From Brachyspira catarrhinii (GTDB lineage: Bacteria > Spirochaetota > Brachyspiria > Brachyspirales > Brachyspiraceae), in the NCBI RefSeq assembly GCF_005518285.1, contig NZ_SJDU01000016.1, forward strand, positions 1 to 14,560: 14,560 nt of DNA, in the 5' to 3' direction. Positions 1 through 6,082 of the stretch are shown here, piece by piece (position 1 is the stretch's first letter; each line of letters begins with the position of its first letter). The notes under the pieces were generated by a model, which made no database searches, was not told where the DNA came from, and worked only from the letters and a program-made list of their open reading frames with translations. The translations under genes were made by a program, and so were the position numbers.

Positions 1-47
1 ATAAATTCATGAGTGGAGAAATTAGAGTTAACGAAAGCGAATTTTAA
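1..47 (+). CDS. C-terminal end of a gene cut by the window edge, possibly a type I restriction specificity subunit (HsdS)
   Basis: The frame starting at base 3 reads KFMSGEIRVNESEF and stops at TAA (45-47). Only these last 14 residues are in the window, and the frame is open to the left edge. The pattern 'MSGEIRV' close to the stop resembles C-termini I recall from type I restriction-modification S subunits, which often end in a helix followed by LMTGxIRV. That family would choose the DNA target of an HsdMS methylase and HsdR nuclease. Fourteen residues are too few to prove this; the family call is inference from one motif. The frame uses GAA, AGC and AAC in the same way as neighbouring genes, so it is probably real coding sequence. 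Confidence 0.4.
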   Translation, partial: KFMSGEIRVNESEF

Positions 48-49
48 TA

Positions 50-77
50 TTGACATTATTTATATTTATTGTATTAT
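50..77 (+). promoter_or_regulatory. Promoter for the NYN-domain gene
   Basis: TTGACA (50-55) is followed after 16 bases by TATTAT (72-77). It starts just after the stop codon of the upstream gene, so the NYN gene has its own promoter. The expected RNA start is near 84-86, giving a leader of about 60 nt that holds the hairpins described at 95-139. Confidence 0.6.
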
Positions 78-94
78 ATAAATCGTAAGCGTAT

Positions 95-139
95 GTTTCT
101 TACTAGAGACTTACTCCCCATCAAAGGATGGGGGTTTTT
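95..139 (+). terminator. Leader hairpins: terminator-like stem that also covers the ribosome site of the next gene
   Basis: CCCCATC (116-122) pairs with GATGGGG (127-133) around the loop AAAG and is followed by G and TTTTT (135-139), the form of an intrinsic terminator. Just before it, GTTTC (95-99) can pair with GAGAC (106-110) with one G-U pair. GTAAG (85-89) can pair with either of two CTTAC copies (99-103, 110-114), so alternative folds are possible. The purine run at 126-134 is the only candidate Shine-Dalgarno for the ATG at 145, 10 bases on, and it forms the 3' arm of the hairpin. The stem may therefore end short transcripts from the 50-77 promoter, block translation, or both. Confidence 0.55.
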
Positions 140-144
140 ATTTT

Positions 145-753
145 ATGGACAAAGTAAATTTTTATATAGACGGTTTCAATATTTATCATGCCATTGATAA
201 AATGAAAGATAATAAACTGAAATGGATAAACTATAAATTATTATGTCAAAAACTTTTAAAGCCTAACGAAATAATAAATCAAATATTTTATTTTTCGGCT
301 TATGCCACTTGGAAACAATCTTCGTTTTTGAAACATAGAGTTTTTGTAAGAGCGCTTAAAACTGAAAATATAAATATCGTATTAGGGAATTTCAAAAATA
401 AAACAAAATATATACCGAATATTAATTATAATTATAAATACCATGAAGAAAAAGAAAGCGATGTGAATATAGCGATACATTTGGTTAGAGATGCATGTAG
501 AAAAAATTGCGATACGGCGATTATATTATCTGGCGATAGCGATTTAGTGCCAGCGATAAAAATGGCTAAAATTGAAAATAATAATTTAAAAATCGGCGTT
601 GTAATTTCTGCGAATGTTCAAGCGGATAGTTTAAAAAAGTCTTCCGATTTTAGTAGAAAACTTTCCGAATTTTCATTGTCCGATTTTTTATTTCCAAAGA
701 ATATTATTTTAGATAATAAAAATATAATTAGTTGTCCATCGGATTGGATATAA
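145..753 (+). CDS. NYN-domain (LabA/DUF88-like, PIN-fold) putative ribonuclease
   Basis: This 202-residue protein is almost entirely one NYN domain, a PIN-like fold whose members cut RNA with metal ions held by conserved acidic residues. The sequence shows the usual landmarks: YIDGFNIYHA at residues 7-16 (Asp9, Asn12), SDVNIAIHLVRDA at 105-117 (Asp106), and ILSGDSDLVPAIKMA at 127-141 (Asp131, Asp133). A hydrophobic strand (KIGVVISAN, 149-157) and a terminal LSDFLFP segment, typical of this family, follow. There is no signal peptide or membrane segment, so it should be cytoplasmic. The family is known, but the RNA substrate cannot be read from sequence. It has its own promoter and a structured leader, and sits between a possible restriction-subunit gene and the disrupted prfA start. 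A defence or RNA-turnover role are both possible. The ATG at 145 is chosen because the first beta strand of the fold begins at residue 3. Confidence 0.85.
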   Translation: MDKVNFYIDGFNIYHAIDKMKDNKLKWINYKLLCQKLLKPNEIINQIFYFSAYATWKQSSFLKHRVFVRALKTENINIVLGNFKNKTKYIPNINYNYKYHEEKESDVNIAIHLVRDACRKNCDTAIILSGDSDLVPAIKMAKIENNNLKIGVVISANVQADSLKKSSDFSRKLSEFSLSDFLFPKNIILDNKNIISCPSDWI

Positions 754-796
754 GAAAATAAAAAATTAATTAAAAGACACACATTTAACAAAATAG

Positions 797-824
797 TTGA
801 TAATTATCTCTAATCGTATATAAT
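797..824 (+). promoter_or_regulatory. Ancestral prfA promoter, now separated from the gene
   Basis: TTGATA (797-802) and TATAAT (819-824) are 16 bases apart. They are followed by GGAGA (836-840) and an ATG at 850, nine bases further. This is a complete start signal for prfA, but the reading frame it serves stops after 20 codons. RNA from here can reach the intact prfA only by reading through the 1.4-kb insert. Confidence 0.65.
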
Positions 825-849
825 AAAAAATATTTGGAGAAATTAATTT

Positions 850-912
850 ATGTCAATTATCGATAAATTGTCGCTCGTTGAAAATAGTTGCACAAATATA
901 GATTTAAAATAA
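850..912 (+). pseudogene. Stranded 5' end of prfA (20-codon remnant)
   Basis: The frame from ATG 850 reads [13 protein letters not shown] and then CTNIDLK before a TAA at 910-912. Residues 3-13 equal residues 2-12 of the intact RF1 encoded at 2281. DNA identity is exact over 34 bases and ends abruptly at base 889. A ribosome site (GGAGA, 836-840) and promoter are still in place, so a 20-residue peptide may be made. I infer that this is where prfA originally began and that the gene was pushed downstream by an insertion. The intact copy lacks the serine codon (TCA, 853-855) present here. Confidence 0.8.
856..889 (+). repeat. Left copy of the 34-bp direct repeat (prfA codons)
   Basis: These 34 bases are identical to 2284-2317. 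In both places they lie in the prfA reading frame, encoding [11 protein letters not shown]. Bases to either side differ, so the repeat limits are clear. The exact match, in a remnant not under selection for RF1 function, suggests a recent event. Confidence 0.95.
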
Positions 913-933
913 AATTCCTCATTTACTTTATAA

Positions 934-962
934 TTGAAATATTTTTATTTTTAATATATAAT
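934..962 (+). promoter_or_regulatory. Promoter carried by the insert
   Basis: TTGAAA (934-939) and TATAAT (957-962) have the optimal 17-base spacing, so this is a near-consensus promoter. The expected start near 969 gives a short leader with AGGA at 986-989, seven bases before the ATG at 997. The same transcript would continue into prfA 15 bases after the insert gene stops. Confidence 0.7.
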
Positions 963-996
963 CCTAAATATTTTTAATAAAACATAGGAATTTGAA

Positions 997-2265
997 ATGA
1001 TATATTATATAGTGGCTGCAGTATTAATTGTTATAATAACATTTCTTATAATATTCTTTTATTTTAAGAAAAGTAAAAATAAAAAATATCAATTAATAAC
1101 AAAAACGAATAATATTTCATTACAAGATAATCAACCTTCGGTTATGGAAGTGCAATCTCATGATTTAGATTTTTTCTATAATAATTTTAATGAGGATGAC
1201 TATCATATATTGGGTTTGTCAAATATAGATAGAACTATTAATATTGCTTATCAAGATACTGCCGTAAAATCTGTAGTAGAAGTGGCAAAAACTATTATTC
1301 AGACAAAAACACTAAAAAGCGTATTTAAAGCTACTGCTGACCCAACGACATTAATGAAATTAAAAGATGGTGTTGGTTCTGCTGTTATGGAAAATGGAAA
1401 AATTATAGCTCAAGCTGGATTTGTAAATATAAACCCTGCAGAAATGGCTGGAATAATTGGTCCCCAAGTTGTATTTGGTATATTATCTATAGCTGTAGGA
1501 CAACATTTTATGGCTGAGATAAGTCAGAAATTATCTGATATATCTGAAAAATTAGATAAAATATTACAACACTTTAAGGAAGAGCATATAGCTAAATTAC
1601 AAAGTGCTGAAAAATCAATTTTAGAAGTTTCTAAACGGGAAAATGTTGGGTTAGAAGATATAGGTATTTTGATGGTTATAGAAAAAGAGTTAAACGAAAT
1701 TTATCAATACTATAAAAATAAATTGAAAAGCATTGACATTCATGATTTAATTCCAAGTAAATGGAGTAAAATGAAAGAAACAAGTAAAAAGTTAAAAGAA
1801 AAAATAGACGAGGCAGAATTTTTTCTTAAAATGTGTTTTTATTCAAAAGAATTATTAAATTTAATACAATTAGTAAAATTTGATACATATATAAAAATGA
1901 AAGAAGTAGATATAAACGCTATAAATAAGGCAAATGAATTATTTGAAAAAATAAATTCTTGGCAGGCTGATTTATTCTATAATGAAGATGTTAATCCAAA
2001 AAATACATATTTTAATATAGTAAAAGAATGCAAGCTAAAATGTATTAGAATATATGATAACGCTAAAATTAAATGGACTAAGAAAAAAATTTATAATATA
2101 ATTATAAACGGATTAGATAAAAAAAATAATACAGAATTAAATAATTATATTAGCATGTCATATAATCAATCAAGGACTATGATAGAAAATATGAATAAAC
2201 CTAAAGATATTATTTTATTAAAAGATGATAGCGGAAATATAATTTCTTTATGTAAAAAAGAATAA
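997..2265 (+). CDS. Membrane-anchored helical protein of unknown function, cargo of the prfA insert
   Basis: I do not recognise the family. The 422 residues start with a membrane anchor (about 3-23) followed by a basic stretch (24-31, KKSKNKKY), which predicts a cytoplasmic body. Residues about 85-147 look mixed alpha/beta. Residues 148-171 form a second, glycine-rich hydrophobic segment that could enter a membrane. It runs straight into an amphipathic helix (172-215) with heptad-like ISQKLSDISEKLDKIL. The rest (220-400) is mostly charged helix. A hydrophobic segment followed by this helix recurs in accessory-region proteins I have seen, some suspected membrane-acting effectors, but that is only a loose resemblance. 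Codon use (GCT, ATA, TTA, few CpG) differs from its neighbours and supports transfer. It has its own promoter and a good ribosome site, and is followed by prfA after 15 bases, so the two should be co-transcribed. An abortive-infection or toxin role is a guess. Confidence 0.85.
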   Translation: MIYYIVAAVLIVIITFLIIFFYFKKSKNKKYQLITKTNNISLQDNQPSVMEVQSHDLDFFYNNFNEDDYHILGLSNIDRTINIAYQDTAVKSVVEVAKTIIQTKTLKSVFKATADPTTLMKLKDGVGSAVMENGKIIAQAGFVNINPAEMAGIIGPQVVFGILSIAVGQHFMAEISQKLSDISEKLDKILQHFKEEHIAKLQSAEKSILEVSKRENVGLEDIGILMVIEKELNEIYQYYKNKLKSIDIHDLIPSKWSKMKETSKKLKEKIDEAEFFLKMCFYSKELLNLIQLVKFDTYIKMKEVDINAINKANELFEKINSWQADLFYNEDVNPKNTYFNIVKECKLKCIRIYDNAKIKWTKKKIYNIIINGLDKKNNTELNNYISMSYNQSRTMIENMNKPKDIILLKDDSGNIISLCKKE

Positions 2266-2280
2266 CTTTTAGGAAAAAAT

Positions 2281-3354
2281 ATGATTATCGATAAATTGTC
2301 GCTCGTTGAAAATAGTTATAACGAAATAGTGGAAAAATTAAACGATGGAAATATAAAAGACAATAGAGCAATTCAAGAGCTTATGAAAAAAAAATCCGAA
2401 ATGGAAGACATAGTTTTTGAATATAAAAAATTAAAAGAAGTTTTGAAACAGTCTAAAGATTTGGAAGAGATGATAAAAAATTCCGACACCGATAAAGAGC
2501 TTAAAGAAATGGCTTCTTTGGAAATCGAAGAGCTTAATCAAAAAAAAGAAAATATTATATCGGCTTTAAGATTATCGCTTTTGCCAAAAGATAAAAACGA
2601 AGGAAAAAATATAATAATAGAAATAAGAGTGGGGACTGGCGGAGAAGAATCGGCTTTATTTGTCGGCGATTTATTTAGAATGTATAGCCGTTTTATAGAA
2701 AGAGCGAATTTGAAAATGGAAATAATAGACACGAGTCCAACGGAACTTGGAGGCTATAAAGAAGTTATATTTTCGGTTTCTGGGAAAGACGCTTATAGAA
2801 GTTTAAAATTTGAAAGCGGAACTCATAGAGTGCAAAGAATTCCCGCTACCGAATCGGGAGGAAGAATTCATACTTCCGCGTCGACTGTGGCGGTTATGCC
2901 CGAAGCTATGGAAAGCGATGTCGTTATTAAAGACGAGGATATAAGAGTCGATATTTTTCGTTCGAGCGGACCAGGCGGACAGTCGGTTAATACAACGGAC
3001 AGCGCGGTTAGAATTACGCATCTGCCTACGGGTTTAGTCGTTCAATGTCAGGATGAAAAAAGTCAGCATAAAAATAAGGCTAAAGCTTTGAAAGTGTTGA
3101 GAGCGAGAATCTACGAAAAAGAGGAAGCGGAAAGAAAAGCGAAAGAATCGAAAGAGCGAAGAGAACAGATTGGCTCTGGAGACAGAAGCGAAAGAATAAG
3201 AACTTATAATTTTCCTCAAAACAGAGTGACCGACCATAGAATAAATTTAACATTATATAAATTGGACAGATTCATGGACGGAGAGATTATGGAAATAACG
3301 GACGCTTTATTTAAAAAAGAACAGGAAGATTTGCTCGTTTCCTACTCCGATTAA
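2281..3354 (+). CDS. prfA: Peptide chain release factor 1
   Basis: RF1 reads UAA and UAG stop codons in the ribosomal A site and triggers hydrolysis of peptidyl-tRNA. The 357 residues match the normal RF1 length. The PAT tripeptide (188-190, in [14 protein letters not shown]) is the RF1 form of the stop-codon recognition motif. GGQ (232-234, in [20 protein letters not shown]) is the catalytic loop. The N-terminal helical domain is complete apart from the extreme start. Translation begins at an ATG that abuts the duplicated 34-bp sequence and uses AGGA (2271-2274), both supplied by the insert. The protein therefore starts MIIDK where the stranded original reads MSIIDK. This should not harm function. 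Expression now depends on the insert promoter (934-962) or on read-through from 797-824. The usual downstream partner prmC is not adjacent; the spiro-SPASM gene follows after 45 bases. Confidence 0.97.
   Translation: MIIDKLSLVENSYNEIVEKLNDGNIKDNRAIQELMKKKSEMEDIVFEYKKLKEVLKQSKDLEEMIKNSDTDKELKEMASLEIEELNQKKENIISALRLSLLPKDKNEGKNIIIEIRVGTGGEESALFVGDLFRMYSRFIERANLKMEIIDTSPTELGGYKEVIFSVSGKDAYRSLKFESGTHRVQRIPATESGGRIHTSASTVAVMPEAMESDVVIKDEDIRVDIFRSSGPGGQSVNTTDSAVRITHLPTGLVVQCQDEKSQHKNKAKALKVLRARIYEKEEAERKAKESKERREQIGSGDRSERIRTYNFPQNRVTDHRINLTLYKLDRFMDGEIMEITDALFKKEQEDLLVSYSD
2284..2317 (+). repeat. Right copy of the 34-bp direct repeat (start of intact prfA)
   Basis: Identical to 856-889. This copy is joined directly to the ATG at 2281-2283 and continues into the complete prfA frame. 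Confidence 0.95.
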
Positions 3355-3399
3355 TTTTGAATCATAAAAATTTTATAGAAATTTAATAGAGGTTTAATA

Positions 3400-4839
3400 A
3401 TGAATTTTTTAATATTAATCGACAATTTATTTTCAAACGAATATTCAAAACAATTTGAAAAACAATTTTTAGATAAAATAAATTCTCTTAAAAATAATTT
3501 AAATTGCGAAGTTAAAAATTTGGAAAATAAAAATATCGAAAACATAGAAAATTATTTGAATAATATTTTTAAAGAAAGCGAAGGCTACGATAATATAATT
3601 TATATTCCATGCAATATGCCGCTTTTTAGCGTAGAAGAGACGATAAAACTTACAAAAATTCATGAAGAAAATATCGCTTATTTCAGTTATGGCGAAAATT
3701 ATCCCATTGGAATAGTTCCGTTTATAATAAGAAGAAACGCGTTTGAAAGATTATTTAATATGATAAAAAATAAAGAAATTAAAATCTCGGAAAACGCTAT
3801 AAGAGATATTGTATTTATCGACCCGAATTTTTTTGAGATAGAAATTTTGGTTTCGGAATTTGATATGAGATATTATAGATTATATTTGTTTGCCGATTGT
3901 AAGAGAAATTCTATTTTAATATCGAGACTTATTGATTATAAAAGTTACGGAGAAATTGTGAAAGCTATAAAAGAAAATCCGACTATAAGAAGAACTTTGC
4001 CCGCGTATATTGAAATCGATATAAACAATAGACAGAATATTTTAAATAAAGATTTGTTTTCATGCGAAAGTTTAAAAAAAGAATTATCTAAAGAAGAAAA
4101 AAATATGAGTTTAAATGATTTTAAAAATATATTTGATAAATTAGTCGATTTTTGCGATGATTTTCATTTGTCTATCGGAAGTTTTTTCGAGCCTTTGATT
4201 AATCAAGAAATTTTTGAAATTTTAGATTACGCGACTAAAAATGAAAAAGTTAAAATTTATTTAGAAACGAACGCTATGCTGCTCGATAACGATAAAGCTA
4301 AAAAATTGCTTAATTTACAAAACGATAGAAAAAATCTTTTTGCGATAATTCATTTGGATACGATAGACGAAATCGTTTATAATAAAATTTACGAAAACGG
4401 AGATATTAAAACGATTTTATCGAATATTGACTATTATTTGATTAGAGAGCCTAAAAATACTTATTTGCAAATTACCAAACAAAAAGCTAATTTCGATTAT
4501 TTGACTTCTTATTATAAATATTTTGAAAAGTATAAAGTCGAAATAATAATGCAAAAATATTATACATTTAGAGGAATCGCGGAAGACAATAGAGTCGGCG
4601 ATATGTCTCCGTTGATAAAAGTCGGATGTTGGCATTTGGCTAGAGATTTATTCGTTGACGCTTACGGAGATATTTATATTTGCAGATTCGACATTAACAA
4701 AGAAAAAAAAATATCTTCGATTTACGAAAACGATTTGGGAAATATCTGGAAGTCGTTTGAAAATTATTATAACGATAATGTTTTTGAAAAGTTGGATTTT
4801 TGCAAAAATTGCGATGAATGGTATTTGTATAATTTTTAA
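3400..4839 (+). CDS. Spiro-SPASM family protein with degenerate radical SAM core
   Basis: The 479-residue protein has three parts. Residues 1-190 resemble a nucleotidyltransferase/GT-A-type domain (YIPCNMPLF at 68-76; YGENYPIGIVPFIIRR at 97-112). Residues about 198-400 follow the radical SAM pattern: a first strand LPAYIEIDINNR (200-211), a 'GSFFEPLIN' segment (260-268), 'LETNAMLL' (288-295), and a later IIHLDTIDEIVYNKIY run. Residues 405-479 are a SPASM-type domain with Cys410, Cys428, Cys468 and Cys471. The CX3CX2C cluster motif expected at 212, 216 and 219 reads Gln, Asn and Leu, so normal radical SAM chemistry is not expected, while the C-terminal cysteines are kept. Members of this family occur, to my knowledge, only in Spirochaetes; the function is unknown. 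A ribosome site AGAGG (3388-3392) and the short gap suggest co-transcription with prfA. It ends 12 bases before a convergent gene. Confidence 0.8.
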   Translation: MNFLILIDNLFSNEYSKQFEKQFLDKINSLKNNLNCEVKNLENKNIENIENYLNNIFKESEGYDNIIYIPCNMPLFSVEETIKLTKIHEENIAYFSYGENYPIGIVPFIIRRNAFERLFNMIKNKEIKISENAIRDIVFIDPNFFEIEILVSEFDMRYYRLYLFADCKRNSILISRLIDYKSYGEIVKAIKENPTIRRTLPAYIEIDINNRQNILNKDLFSCESLKKELSKEEKNMSLNDFKNIFDKLVDFCDDFHLSIGSFFEPLINQEIFEILDYATKNEKVKIYLETNAMLLDNDKAKKLLNLQNDRKNLFAIIHLDTIDEIVYNKIYENGDIKTILSNIDYYLIREPKNTYLQITKQKANFDYLTSYYKYFEKYKVEIIMQKYYTFRGIAEDNRVGDMSPLIKVGCWHLARDLFVDAYGDIYICRFDINKEKKISSIYENDLGNIWKSFENYYNDNVFEKLDFCKNCDEWYLYNF

Positions 4840-4851
4840 TTTTTTTATAGT

Positions 4852-5838
4852 TTAGTTTTGCTCTATAGTCATCGAAGCGCCGATATCCATTGAATTTGTT
4901 TTTCCTTTATATTTCGCTTTTTCCGAAACGATGCAATCGTCCATTAAAACATTTGAAATATTTACCTCTTCAAACATGATGCAATTTTTTAGTATTGAAT
5001 TTTCTATTTTTGAATTTTTGCCGATATGAACATAGGGACCGATTACCGAACTTTTTATTTCGACATTTTCGTCTATGAATACGGGAGGAACTATAGCCGA
5101 ATCTTTGATATTTTCGCTCAATATTTTATTTTTTATTATAAGTCTGTTCGTTTCAATCATTGTCGATTTTTCGCCGCAATCGAACCATCCGTCCAATTTA
5201 AATGTTTTGAATATTAATCCTCTTTCAATCATATATTCCAAAGCGTCAGTTAATTGATATTCGTTTTTTGTTTTAATGTCGCTTTTTATTATATAATCTA
5301 TAGCCTCGAATAATTCTTTTGATTGGACTATATGATATAAGCCCGTCAAAGCCAAATTGCTTATAGGCTCTTTCGGTTTTTCCACCAATTTTTTTATTAT
5401 TCCTTTATCGTTTAAAAGCGCCACTCCGAATCTGCTCGGATTGTCGACTTCGCATACTCCCAAAGAATTTTCATTTTTAGCGACTATTTCAGCCAAATTT
5501 AATTTAAAAATCGTGTCTCCCAATATGATAAAAATTTTATCGTTATCTTTAATATATTCTCTCGTCAAAGAAATCGCATGCGCCAAACCTTTATATTCTT
5601 TTTGAACTACAAACGAAAGTTTAATGTTTTTATATTTTAAAGTCAAATATTCAATCATCTGCTCTTTCAAATATCCGACTATAAAAATAACCTCTTCCAA
5701 ATCGGGAATTAAAGAGATATTTTCCATTATGAAATCGATAATCGTAGAACCCGCTATTGGCAAAATCGGTTTGGGTTTAGTGTTGGTATGCGGTCTTAAT
5801 CTCGTGCCTTCTCCCGCCGCTGGAATAATAACTTTCAA
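4852..5838 (-). CDS. Sugar-phosphate nucleotidyltransferase with C-terminal hexapeptide repeats
   Basis: This 328-residue enzyme belongs to the family that joins a sugar 1-phosphate and an NTP to make NDP-sugar and pyrophosphate. The N-terminal signature AAGEGTRLRPHT with KPKPILPIAG (7-30) binds the nucleotide. LGDTIF (106-111) holds the metal-binding Asp108. EKP (153-155), LTGLYHI (164-170) and WFDCGE (218-223) complete the catalytic domain. From about residue 245 the sequence becomes imperfect hexapeptide repeats (a short left-handed beta helix), as in GlmU, archaeal-type and StrD-like enzymes but not in short RmlA. The sugar and base cannot be assigned from this. The start is TTG at 5838: no ATG lies in frame nearby, and AAAGGA sits seven bases upstream. 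The gene has its own promoter (5868-5895) and faces the spiro-SPASM gene with a 12-base gap. Products would feed cell-envelope glycans, which would suit the distant O-methyltransferase at 12060, but linkage is speculative. Confidence 0.88.
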   Translation of the reverse strand: MKVIIPAAGEGTRLRPHTNTKPKPILPIAGSTIIDFIMENISLIPDLEEVIFIVGYLKEQMIEYLTLKYKNIKLSFVVQKEYKGLAHAISLTREYIKDNDKIFIILGDTIFKLNLAEIVAKNENSLGVCEVDNPSRFGVALLNDKGIIKKLVEKPKEPISNLALTGLYHIVQSKELFEAIDYIIKSDIKTKNEYQLTDALEYMIERGLIFKTFKLDGWFDCGEKSTMIETNRLIIKNKILSENIKDSAIVPPVFIDENVEIKSSVIGPYVHIGKNSKIENSILKNCIMFEEVNISNVLMDDCIVSEKAKYKGKTNSMDIGASMTIEQN

Positions 5839-5845
5839 AATGCCG

Positions 5846-5851
5846 TCCTTT
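5846..5851 (-). promoter_or_regulatory. Ribosome binding site deciding the TTG start
   Basis: On the minus strand AAAGGA is seven bases before TTG at 5836-5838. The signature GEGTRLRP begins only eight residues later, so translation cannot start further in. Confidence 0.7.
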
Positions 5852-5867
5852 AAAATTTGTTTTTATT

Positions 5868-5895
5868 AGTATATAGAAATTATTTTAAAAGTCAA
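5868..5895 (-). promoter_or_regulatory. Promoter of the nucleotidyltransferase gene
   Basis: On the minus strand TTGACT (5890-5895) and TATACT (5868-5873) are 16 bases apart. The predicted start near 5861 leaves a leader of about 20 bases that includes the ribosome site. Confidence 0.65.
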
Positions 5896-5916
5896 ATTAA
5901 ATTATTTTATAAAATA

Positions 5917-5953
5917 AAAAACCGAGCCTTTAATCAATAAAGAACTCAGTTTT
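5917..5953. terminator. Terminator-like hairpin between two divergent promoters
   Basis: AAAAC (5918-5922) pairs with GTTTT (5949-5953), GAG (5924-5926) with CTC (5945-5947), and CTTTA (5928-5932) with TAAAG (5938-5942) around ATCAA. There is one C/A mismatch and a small internal loop. A-rich sequence on the left and T-rich on the right make it terminator-like in both directions. It lies upstream of both neighbouring promoters, so it ends neither gene. It may be the relic of a lost gene's terminator or may block read-through between the divergent units. Confidence 0.45.
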
Positions 5954-6014
5954 ATTTTTTATAAATAGTATAAATTTTACTAAAAAATACTTTAACTATT
6001 TTTACATATTAAGG

Positions 6015-6043
6015 TTGATATATATTATACTTTATGATATTAT
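6015..6043 (+). promoter_or_regulatory. Promoter of the AlbA_2 membrane protein gene
   Basis: TTGATA (6015-6020) and TATTAT (6038-6043) have 17-base spacing. The leader from about 6050 contains AAGG (6066-6069), rather far (13 bases) from the ATG at 6083. Confidence 0.55.
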
Positions 6044-6082
6044 TGTAAAAAATTAAAAATATTATAAGGCAATGGATATGGT

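Larger units (their letters stand above)
890..2283 (+). mobile_element. Inferred 1.4-kb single-gene insert between duplicated prfA 5' ends
   Basis: The 1394 bases between the two 34-bp repeats carry one promoter (934-962), one gene (997-2265), and at the right edge a ribosome site plus ATG (2271-2283) that start the restored prfA. CpG is clearly rarer here than in prfA and the other flanking genes: about a dozen in the 1.27-kb gene against several dozen in the 1.07-kb prfA, counted by eye. That points to foreign origin. No integrase, transposase or clear terminal inverted repeats are seen. It could be a non-autonomous integrative element, a deletion remnant of a larger one, or the product of an illegitimate recombination event. 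Calling it mobile is inference; the repeat structure is seen directly. Confidence 0.6.

Noticed and set aside
892..912. Extension of the prfA duplication beyond base 889 (CTNIDLK compared with YNEIVEKL)
   Set aside because: A few matching residues are seen, but base identity drops to chance level for AT-rich DNA right after 889, so the repeat was kept at 34 bp.
912..993. Inverted repeat AAATTCCT (912-919) / AGGAATTT (986-993) inside the insert, as a possible element end or operator
   Set aside because: Only eight pairs, in AT-rich sequence. The right arm is the ribosome site of the insert gene, and the left arm lies upstream of the promoter, so it would not be in the RNA. It does not sit at the insert ends.
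2803..3021. Opposite-strand open frames within prfA (also 2538-2732 and 3034-3237)
   Set aside because: Shadows of the RF1 gene; no ribosome sites and no plausible protein features.
2281..3354. prfA as a broken gene because its start is duplicated
   Set aside because: The downstream copy is complete, with normal length, PAT and GGQ motifs and a usable start. Only the upstream remnant is broken.
5026..5869. Plus-strand open frames opposite the nucleotidyltransferase
   Set aside because: They are antisense to a gene with clear catalytic motifs and have no ribosome sites or recognisable domains.
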